Shown in pieces: positions 1-4,209 of a DNA stretch of 5,443 bases (position 1 is the stretch's first letter; every line of letters begins with the position of its first letter). Source of the stretch: Desulfurococcales archaeon (GTDB lineage Archaea; Thermoproteota; Thermoprotei_A; Sulfolobales; NBVN01). The stretch lies in the NCBI GenBank assembly GCA_021158735.1, contig JAGGUC010000080.1:1-5443 (forward strand), given 5' to 3'. A model generated the notes under the pieces. The model ran no database searches and had not been told where the DNA came from. It saw nothing but the letters and a program-made list of their open reading frames with translations. Made by a program: the position numbers and the translations under genes.

Positions 1-667
1 CATTTATTAGGTCTACTGGTATGGACTTTATCGCCGCGGTGTATATTATCATCCCAAAGCTGGCACCTACATAACCATTAATCATTATCATAAGAAGCTG
101 TGAGTACGGCTTATCCAGTAACCAGTTGCTGGGCAACCATGACTCAGGCACTCCAAAGAATTTGAAGAATGGATTCAGGAGACCCACTTCAGGATCTATA
201 AACCAGATCCAAAGTAATGCATAAATAATTCCAGGAGTTATTCGAGGTAGTAGCCATGAGATCCGTAGTATTATAGACAGGATCTCGTTTCTAACAAAGA
301 ATGCTATAGCAATAGACAAAACTATAGTGAATAATGCATTGATCGCTAATACGCTACCCACATATAGCGCTGTAATCTTTAATACTTCGGGGAGGTAGGG
401 ATCTCCTCCTAAGAATATTTTCCGGAAGTTAATGAGCGTCAGCTTAACATCCGGCGTGAAAAAATCACGTATGAAAGCAAGAAAGTTCTTAATTGTGAGG
501 TTAGTAAAGCTTAAGTAGACGGTCAAGACCACGGGGAAGATCCAGAAAAGCGCTATCATAATTAATAGAGGAGCCAGGAATAACCAGGGCAGAGCCTTAC
601 CTGATACCTTCAATTTTTTAAACTTTGACTTTTTCTTCAAGACTTTATTCGTCTCTATACTAGGCAT
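1..667 (-). CDS. Sugar-type ABC transporter permease, MalF/UgpA-like (C-terminus outside window)
   Basis: The minus strand reads open from an ATG at 667 to the window edge, giving 222 codons of an inner-membrane permease of a binding-protein-dependent importer. The N-terminus is a Lys-rich cytoplasmic tail (about residues 8-24). A first hydrophobic segment follows at about 26-54, containing LFLAPLL and FPVVLTVYLSFTN, the usual MalF/UgpA opening. Further segments include LWIWFIDPEVGLLNP and, near the edge, GYVGASFGMIIY followed by KSIPVDLIN. That is the stretch directly before the EAA loop that contacts the ATPase, so the window cuts the gene just before this loop. The start is supported by GAGGTG at 674-679, six bases upstream. 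It lies downstream of, and co-directional with, the solute-binding protein gene, the normal order of such operons. The family call is by motif pattern; the substrate cannot be read from the sequence. Confidence 0.9.
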   Translation of the reverse strand, partial: MPSIETNKVLKKKSKFKKLKVSGKALPWLFLAPLLIMIALFWIFPVVLTVYLSFTNLTIKNFLAFIRDFFTPDVKLTLINFRKIFLGGDPYLPEVLKITALYVGSVLAINALFTIVLSIAIAFFVRNEILSIILRISWLLPRITPGIIYALLWIWFIDPEVGLLNPFFKFFGVPESWLPSNWLLDKPYSQLLMIMINGYVGASFGMIIYTAAIKSIPVDLIN

Positions 668-705
668 TAGTACCACCTCTTTAAGGGAGGTCCGCAAGGT
701 ACTAA
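667..705 (-). promoter_or_regulatory. Hairpin sequestering the permease ribosome-binding site and start codon
   Basis: Plus-strand TTAGTACC (667-674) is an exact inverted repeat of GGTACTAA (698-705). Directly inside it, ACCTC (675-679) is an exact inverted repeat of GAGGT (687-691). In the minus-strand mRNA this forms a 13-bp stem with one 6-nt bulge (TTGCGG in mRNA sense) and a 7-nt loop. The 3' arm contains the SD GAGGTG and ends on the A of the permease AUG. This could lower permease translation relative to the binding protein, stabilise the upstream mRNA 3' end, or act as a DNA operator. The pairing is seen directly; the function is inferred. Confidence 0.55.
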
Positions 706-757
706 GCCAGCATAAATTGAAATATGATGCTCTTATTACGTCACAATAATTCTTGTA

Positions 758-771
758 TTTAAAAATAAAAA
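758..771 (-). terminator. T-rich tract after the solute-binding protein gene; possible partial terminator or internal TATA
   Basis: On the minus strand, 26 bases after the binding-protein stop codon, lies CCTTTTTATTTTTAAATAC (about 754-772). Oligo-T tracts are the usual archaeal termination signal, and a partial stop here would give more binding-protein than permease transcript. The same bases also hold a TATA-like TTTTTAAATA that could start a separate permease transcript with a leader of about 65 nt. The sequence does not decide between the two. Confidence 0.4.
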
Positions 772-796
772 GGTTATTTAGTTGTTTTTGGAGCTA

Positions 797-2251
797 TTAC
801 TTTATGATTATTTGATCACCTAATTCAGTCTTTAGCGTATTGACCATTTCGTTAAGTGCCTCCTCAGGCGTCAGTTCTCCTTTCTCAACTTTCGTTATTG
901 CGGCGATCCATGCATTCTTATAGGCATCATACTTCGGGTGTATGGGCTCGTATGATGTGTAACTCAGCATGTAGGCTACCTCCTTAAGGTATTCTGACTT
1001 CTGATAGTATGGGTGGTCGACAGTTACCTGCCTAACAGGTAGGTGGGAGCTGTCGACAGCGTGTTTAGCATCTAATGGTGCAGAGGTTGCTAATGCTATT
1101 AGTAGGAATGCCAGCTCAGGATGCTTTGACTGTGAGGTCACGTAGTAGATGTATGGGCTCGATAGGGTCATTGGACTTAACCCAGACTCTGGAGCTGGCA
1201 CCAGTGCAAACCCTACATTCTCTCTAAGCCACGATTCCGTAACATTTCCTAACTTCTCATGGTACGGTACTTTCTGCCACTCCGACCAATGCCATGTGCC
1301 GCCGAACCAGAAGAATACCCTACCATTTACGAAGTCTGAGTGTATTTTCCTCCATGAAGTACCTATCATGTCGGGTGGAAGGACTTTGCTCTCCTGCGCC
1401 ATTTTATAAAGTAGCTGCAACATTTTCAGCATGGCTGACTTCACTAGAACTAGCTTGCCTGTCTCCGGATCCTGCATTATGCCGCCGTACTGGTAGTAGA
1501 ATATGATGAACGGTGTCCCACCAAAGTTAGGCCTGTGGTAGAAGCCCCACTTAACTAGTCCCTTATCCATAGCCTCCCTAGCCACCTCTATTAAGTCAAG
1601 TAATGTTACCTCACTCTTTCTGATCTTCTCTGGTAGTGTATTTATCTCATCCTCAGTCCATCCTAAAGCTCTGAGGACATCTTTTCTAAAGTACAGGGGG
1701 CGTGCCTCAGTGTCCTGTGGTATGCCCCATATTTTACCCTTGTACTTAACCGCATTCCAGAGTGATGGATGGACGTCCTCCAACAGTATCCAGTACTTCT
1801 TTACGTAGTCGTCTAAAGGTATTATGTACCCTCCATCCGCAAGTGTAGCAAGGTTTTTCATAGCGATGATATCTGGTGCTTCTCCGGCAGCAAAAGCAGC
1901 AGTCAGTTTCTCCATGTAGTCAGACCTGAAGTACCGCTTTTCAACAACTACTCTAACATTAACCCCGGCCGCCTCTAACATCTTGTTGAGTATTTCTGCT
2001 GCCGCCTCGATGTTATTAACTCTGGTAACGTCGACGGGAGAACCTGATGCCCACACGGTTATTTTTATTTCACCAGCCGCAGGGGTTGCTGTAGCGCTTT
2101 CCTTTACTGTCTGTGTTATGGTCTGAGTTACTGTTGTGGTGTAAGCTCCTGAAGGCGGTGCAGCTGGCTTTAAGACATATCCTATGCCAACACCTACGAG
2201 TACTCCTATTACTAGTAATATTGCTCCTAAGATGGTTAGTTTTTGAGTCAT
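797..2251 (-). CDS. ABC transporter extracellular solute-binding protein, family 1 (carbohydrate type)
   Basis: This 484-residue protein captures a substrate, probably a sugar or oligosaccharide, outside the cell and hands it to the membrane permease. Residues 1-26 are one hydrophobic segment with few charges, read as an uncleaved anchor or signal. Residues 38-60 are a Ser/Thr-rich linker (TTTVTQTITQTVKESATATP), typical of crenarchaeal surface binding proteins. The mature fold starts near EIKITVWASG. Family-1 hallmarks are LTAAFAAGEAPDII, GGYIIPLDDYVKK, GIPQDTEARPLYFRKDVL, FVNGRVFFWFGGTWHW and a C-terminal half with ELAFLLIALATS. Clusters of Trp and Tyr (WHWSEW, YIYYV) suit sugar stacking. 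The start is chosen for the hydrophobic N-terminus and a G-rich SD (GGGGGT at 2259-2264). The ATG at 2258 is in another frame. The permease gene lies 129 bp downstream. The exact ligand is unknown. Confidence 0.92.
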   Translation of the reverse strand: MTQKLTILGAILLVIGVLVGVGIGYVLKPAAPPSGAYTTTVTQTITQTVKESATATPAAGEIKITVWASGSPVDVTRVNNIEAAAEILNKMLEAAGVNVRVVVEKRYFRSDYMEKLTAAFAAGEAPDIIAMKNLATLADGGYIIPLDDYVKKYWILLEDVHPSLWNAVKYKGKIWGIPQDTEARPLYFRKDVLRALGWTEDEINTLPEKIRKSEVTLLDLIEVAREAMDKGLVKWGFYHRPNFGGTPFIIFYYQYGGIMQDPETGKLVLVKSAMLKMLQLLYKMAQESKVLPPDMIGTSWRKIHSDFVNGRVFFWFGGTWHWSEWQKVPYHEKLGNVTESWLRENVGFALVPAPESGLSPMTLSSPYIYYVTSQSKHPELAFLLIALATSAPLDAKHAVDSSHLPVRQVTVDHPYYQKSEYLKEVAYMLSYTSYEPIHPKYDAYKNAWIAAITKVEKGELTPEEALNEMVNTLKTELGDQIIIK

Positions 2252-2277
2252 AACTCATACCCCCAGGGGTAGGAGTT
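2252..2277 (-). promoter_or_regulatory. Imperfect 26-bp palindrome overlapping the binding-protein ribosome-binding site
   Basis: Arms AACTC and GAGTT (2252-2256 and 2273-2277) enclose one mismatch and then TACCCC / GGGGTA (2258-2263 and 2266-2271) around a 2-base centre. In mRNA the SD-like GGGGGU lies in the 3' arm, and the arm ends directly before the AUG at 2251. With transcription starting about 26 bases after the TATA box, the element would fill most of a leader of about 37 nt. It could be an RNA hairpin hiding the ribosome site or a repressor operator just downstream of the transcription start. Confidence 0.5.
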
Positions 2278-2310
2278 TTTAACGCTGTTCCGATAATATA
2301 TTAGGATTTT

Positions 2311-2320
2311 ATTTATAAGT
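2311..2320 (-). promoter_or_regulatory. TATA box of the solute-binding protein operon
   Basis: The minus strand reads ACTTATAAAT, a good archaeal box A. The expected start about 25 bases downstream falls near 2287-2291, giving a leader of about 37 nt that carries the palindrome. A further A/T-rich stretch lies upstream (about 2350-2395) between the divergent promoters. Confidence 0.6.
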
Positions 2321-2407
2321 ATTGCTCTTCACTCATGTACTGTCCCTTTTTTATTATAATTTTTTAAAATAGTAGTTTTTTATGTATTGAATAATTTACG
2401 TAGTTAA

Positions 2408-2415
2408 GTTTATAG
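2408..2415 (+). promoter_or_regulatory. TATA box of the thiamine-binding-fold protein gene
   Basis: GTTTATAG lies about 50 bases before the ATG at 2462, predicting a transcription start near 2438. The leader of about 24 nt carries the SD AGGTG at 2450-2454, seven bases before the start codon. Confidence 0.5.
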
Positions 2416-2461
2416 CAAAACAAAATTAAGTTTCGCCCGTAGTTTACCTAGGTGTCAAATA

Positions 2462-2764
2462 ATGTGCATTCATGTCCATATTAAGGTAATACCTTTGGGT
2501 GTAGGTACGAGTATATCAGATTATGTTGCAGAAGCTATTAGAACGTTGAGGGAACTGGGCTATAGTCCGTTAGTAGAGTCAGGGGAGACAGCTGTTGAGG
2601 TTAAGGACTTGAAGGAGGTGGGGGAAATAGTAAAGCATGTTAATGAGAAATTAGCTAGAATGGGTGTGGGACGCGTGCTGACTTTTGTATCAATTGACTA
2701 CAGAACGGATAAGGCGCGCAGTGTAGAGGACAAGATATCTATAGTTAGGAGTAAGCTCAAGTAG
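2462..2764 (+). CDS. MTH1187-family thiamine-binding-fold protein (DUF77, PF01910)
   Basis: This 100-residue cytosolic protein has the size and pattern of the MTH1187/YqgV family. It opens with a beta strand and the hallmark VIPLGVGTSISDYVAEAI (about residues 9-26). A helix RTLRELGY and strand SPLVESGETAVEV follow. A helix DLKEVGEIVKHVNEKLARMGVGRV then leads to the last strand FVSIDYRTDKARSVEDKISIV. Family members form ferredoxin-like beta-alpha-beta assemblies, and some bind thiamine or its pyrimidine moiety; their cellular role is not settled. The start is supported by the SD AGGTG seven bases upstream and by its own TATA box. It is divergent from the transporter operon with no thiamine biosynthesis gene next to it, so it looks monocistronic. 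The family call is firm; ligand binding here is inferred. Confidence 0.88.
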   Translation: MCIHVHIKVIPLGVGTSISDYVAEAIRTLRELGYSPLVESGETAVEVKDLKEVGEIVKHVNEKLARMGVGRVLTFVSIDYRTDKARSVEDKISIVRSKLK

Positions 2765-2766
2765 TA

Positions 2767-2780
2767 TAAGCATGTGCTTA
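2767..2780. repeat. Short palindrome just after the 2462-2764 gene
   Basis: TAAGCA and TGCTTA form a perfect 6-bp inverted repeat around TG, two bases after the TAG stop codon. It may protect or end the mRNA, but no T-tract follows directly, so the role is open. Confidence 0.35.
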
Positions 2781-2838
2781 GATGTTAATTACGGATATTT
2801 AATTGTTGGATTGATTCGATGTTGCTGGCCTCGATAGC

Positions 2839-2868
2839 TACTTCTATGCTGACCCCTACCTAGAAGTA
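2839..2868. repeat. Perfect 8-bp inverted repeat with 14-nt loop
   Basis: TACTTCTA (2839-2846) and TAGAAGTA (2861-2868) pair perfectly around TGCTGACCCCTACC. It stands directly before the stems described at 2877-3027 and may be the first hairpin of the same RNA. A TATA-like TATTTAAT at 2796-2803 would place a transcript start near 2826. Confidence 0.45.
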
Positions 2869-2876
2869 TTATAGAT

Positions 2877-3027
2877 GAGGTAGTACCGTTTCCTCGGACC
2901 GTATCACTCTATGCGTTTTTGTTTCGTTGTGGTACGGTTTTCATTGGTTCCACCTCGCCTCCAAGGCTCATCCCATAGGGTCGTGGGTGGTGGCCGAGCC
3001 CAACAGCATGAGGCTCCCATCACCCAC
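2877..3027 (+). ncRNA. Candidate structured non-coding RNA, family not recognised
   Basis: This stretch has no credible ORF but several nested stems. An outer helix GAGGT/ACCTC (2877-2881 with 2952-2956) continues as ACC/GGT (2885-2887 with 2946-2948). It encloses a 10-bp stem ACCGTATCAC/GTGGTACGGT (2898-2907 with 2929-2938). A second stem pairs GTGGGTGGTGG (2983-2993) with CCATCACCCAC (3017-3027). After a CC bulge it continues as GAGCC/GGCTC (2996-3000 with 3012-3016) around an 11-nt loop. Each long stem has one non-Watson-Crick position (2904-2932 and 2990-3020). It is a G-U pair if the plus strand is transcribed but an A-C mismatch on the minus strand, which favours a plus-strand RNA. The 2983-3027 stem is much richer in G+C than the flanking spacer. 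I see no SRP, RNase P, C/D or H/ACA signature. The ends are uncertain; the 2839-2868 hairpin may belong to it. Confidence 0.45.
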
Positions 3028-3237
3028 ACACCCATGAAAAACATTAACACAATATACTTATAATATTTCGCTTGGAATGAAATAACACAAAAAGATACAA
3101 AAAGATACAGTATAATGTTTCTGCTCCAGTAACTTCAAATCAATGTAAACTAACCTGCACTCCTAAGGACGGACTTTAATATATTACACTTATGTTTTGA
3201 TTAAGTGCTGGATCTGCGGTAATGCATTAGTCTTCAT
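3028..3237. other. A/T-rich spacer without a recognisable gene
   Basis: No ORF or RNA gene is supported here. A TATA-like stretch lies at 3052-3066 and reads acceptably on both strands (ATTATAAGTATATTG on minus). There is a short tandem repeat at 3087-3108, and A/T-rich TATA-like motifs at 3108-3116 and 3177-3187. These may be promoters for unseen short transcripts or simple base-composition noise. Confidence 0.5.
3087..3108. repeat. Tandem 10-bp repeat, about 2.2 copies
   Basis: The unit ACAAAAAGAT occurs twice head to tail and is followed by AC of a third copy. With so few copies it may be replication slippage in an A-rich spacer. Confidence 0.6.
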
Positions 3238-3250
3238 ATTTATAACCCCC
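3238..3250 (+). promoter_or_regulatory. Promoter of the intron-bearing tRNA gene
   Basis: ATTTATAA (3238-3245) is followed directly by CCCCC (3246-3250), and 21 bases separate the C run from the tRNA 5' end. The distance suits transcription starting at or a few bases before the tRNA. The tRNA-Asn promoter at 5421-5433 has the same arrangement. Confidence 0.7.
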
Positions 3251-3302
3251 GTTTACATATCTTGTAATGGTCCCGCCGTAGCTCAGCGGAAGAGCGCCCG
3301 GC

Positions 3303-3313
3303 ACCCGGCTGAA
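3303..3313 (+). other. Putative 11-nt tRNA intron at position 32/33
   Basis: Removing ACCCGGCTGAA joins C32 to T33-GTA and gives a normal 7-base anticodon loop; no other 11-base removal restores the sequence CCCGGCTGTA. A local hairpin CGGC/GCTG (3299-3302 with 3308-3311) places AAT after it, and the expected cut AA^T matches the 3' end. The 5' cut would lie at the edge of the loop rather than in a standard 3-nt bulge, so the motif is irregular. The intron repeats the 5' half of the anticodon arm. Confidence 0.5.
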
Positions 3314-3318
3314 TGTAA

Positions 3319-3420
3319 GGCTGGGCGGGAGTGTAGGGTGTGGCAACGCCCACACGCAGACAGGGGCGGATTTCCCTGTGGATGAAGCGTGGCAGTCGCT
3401 GGGCAGCTGCCTGGGCAGGT
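3319..3420 (+). other. 102-nt tRNA intron at canonical position 37/38
   Basis: The 3' bulge is GTA (3419-3421, cut GT^A). The central 4-bp helix pairs GCAG (3415-3418) with loop bases CTGT of the tRNA once the 11-nt intron is removed. The 5' bulge AAGG is cut AA^G. An intron helix CTGGGCGG (3321-3328) with CTGCCTGG (3407-3414) closes the intron. Inside are two perfect hairpins, GTGTGG/CCACAC (3338-3343, 3350-3355) and ACAGGG/CCCTGT (3360-3365, 3374-3379). Confidence 0.7.
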
Positions 3421-3442
3421 ACCGGGCGGTCGGGGGTTCGAA

Positions 3443-3472
3443 GCAGGCAGGGGGTTATCCTGCCCGCGGAAT
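3443..3472 (+). other. 30-nt tRNA intron in the T-loop, position 59/60
   Basis: This has a textbook bulge-helix-bulge. The T stem GGGGG/CCCCC is the outer helix. TTCG (3437-3440) pairs with CGGA (3467-3470) as the 4-bp central helix. AAG (3441-3443) and ATT (3471-3473) are the two 3-nt bulges. The intron hairpin is GGCAGG/CCTGCC (3446-3451, 3459-3464). Cutting after the second base of each bulge leaves exactly TTCGAAT. Confidence 0.85.
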
Positions 3473-3502
3473 TCCCCCCGGCGGGACCACAATTACTTCT
3501 TA

Positions 3503-4141
3503 CTATTCTTGGCTTTCCAATTTTTGTAGCTTATCTATTAATTCGAGTCTAGACTGAATATCTATTAGGAAAGCCCTCAGGTTCTCGGTAACAGCCCTAG
3601 CTATATCGACCTTCCTTCTGAGACCGGGTACTAGGGCGTCCGGATACTCTAGTGCCTTAGATAACTCATATATTGTTTCAATTATGCTGAAGTATTTCCA
3701 GGCCTTGTCGATCTCTCGATTACGTAGTAAGGTTAGGGTATATCGTTTTATCTCACCAACAACATCTAGAAGTCCTTGAAGATATGGTACTGGATGGAGG
3801 TTGAGGTCTTTTGGTGTGGGTAGTTTTTCATTAATAATTATTGCATAGAATACTTCTGCCTCAGCATACTCTGCTAAGGCATTGTATAAGAGGTTAGAAT
3901 ATGCTAATTCTGGATGAATTCTTAAGTTATTAGTTAGCTCGGTAACCTCGGCTCTTAACCTTACCATCCTAGACCTGGCTGAGTCCAGGTCACCTTTATG
4001 AATGTCAGTAATTGCGTACCCAGCCTCTCTTATGATGTCTCTTGTTTTCTTTATGAGGCTCTCTCTTGCACTATCTTTTTCCTTCAGAAAGGAGTTTATA
4101 GTGGATATGGTGGTTCTTATTTCATTTTTAATGTCCCGCAT
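3503..4141 (-). CDS. Translin/TRAX-family RNA-binding protein, predicted endoribonuclease
   Basis: The 212-residue all-helical protein matches the translin fold (PF01997) in length and pattern. The landmark GYAITDIHKGDLDSARSRM is at about 41-59. A second helix LYNALAEYAEAEVFYAII (85-102) is followed by LPTPKDL and YLQGLLDVVGEIKR (120-133). The acidic residues that form the active site of human TRAX in C3PO occur as ExxE and DxxxE; here they are E91, E94, D126 and E130, so it is predicted to be catalytic rather than a structural translin. Eukaryotic C3PO cuts RNA, including passenger strands and pre-tRNA 5' leaders; archaeal homologues assemble into octamers with nuclease activity. The start at 4141 has GGTGA nine bases upstream. 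It lies 68 bp downstream of the Sua5 gene on the same strand and ends 13 bp from a convergent, intron-rich tRNA gene. Its RNA target here is unknown. Confidence 0.87.
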   Translation of the reverse strand: MRDIKNEIRTTISTINSFLKEKDSARESLIKKTRDIIREAGYAITDIHKGDLDSARSRMVRLRAEVTELTNNLRIHPELAYSNLLYNALAEYAEAEVFYAIIINEKLPTPKDLNLHPVPYLQGLLDVVGEIKRYTLTLLRNREIDKAWKYFSIIETIYELSKALEYPDALVPGLRRKVDIARAVTENLRAFLIDIQSRLELIDKLQKLESQE

Positions 4142-4209
4142 CTCAGGATTTCACCATGTTAAGTAGGTGTTTCTCTGATATTAAGTGGCTTAACTATGCA
4201 CTAGGAGCA

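Larger units (their letters stand above)
3272..3489 (+). tRNA. tRNA-Tyr(GTA), interrupted by three introns, CCA encoded
   Basis: The exons are 3272-3302, 3314-3318, 3421-3442 and 3473-3486, followed by encoded CCA. Joined, they give a 72-nt cloverleaf. The acceptor stem is CCCGCCG/CGGCGGG and the D arm GCTC-AGCGGAA-GAGC. The anticodon arm is CCCGG-CTGTAAA-CCGGG, the variable loop CGGTC and the T arm GGGGG-TTCGAAT-CCCCC, with discriminator A. C1-G72 with A73 is the archaeal Tyr identity pattern (known), and GTA sits at 34-36 in this splicing. The alternative is tRNA-Phe: the raw sequence also shows CCCGGCTGAA. However, that reading needs a 7-nt deletion, puts T at position 37, and conflicts with C1-G72, since archaeal Phe normally has G1-C72. 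It faces a minus-strand gene that ends at 3503. That a tRNA gene is present is certain; the isotype is probable. Confidence 0.85.

Noticed and set aside
1149..1506. Plus-strand open frames inside the solute-binding protein gene
   Set aside because: They lie antisense to a well-conserved coding region and resemble no protein family.
2070..2258. Minus-strand 62-codon frame starting at the ATG at 2258
   Set aside because: It is a shifted frame of the binding-protein N-terminus; the true frame gives a membrane anchor and linker.
2983..3030. H/ACA guide RNA (stem followed by ACA at 3028-3030)
   Set aside because: There is no proper guide pocket; the upper stem is only 5 bp, and the apical loop lacks a correct kink-turn.
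2826..3030. RNase P, SRP or 5S RNA
   Set aside because: The conserved core sequences of these RNAs are not visible on either strand.
3376..3400. C/D-box guide RNA inside the long tRNA intron (GGATGA resembles box C)
   Set aside because: No CTGA box D follows in the intron, and there are no C'/D' boxes.
3297..3421. Reading the tRNA as tRNA-Phe(GAA)
   Set aside because: It would need an unexplained 7-nt removal, T at position 37, and a mismatch in the bulge-helix-bulge central helix, and C1-G72 fits Tyr. It is kept as the main alternative.
3197..3552. Short open frames on both strands across the tRNA gene
   Set aside because: They overlap a tRNA whose folding and introns explain every base, and their Arg/Pro/Gly-rich translations reflect G+C-rich stems.
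4142..4158. Four-codon upstream frame ATG-GTG-AAA-TCC-TGA before the translin-like gene
   Set aside because: It overlaps the SD and is too short to distinguish from chance.
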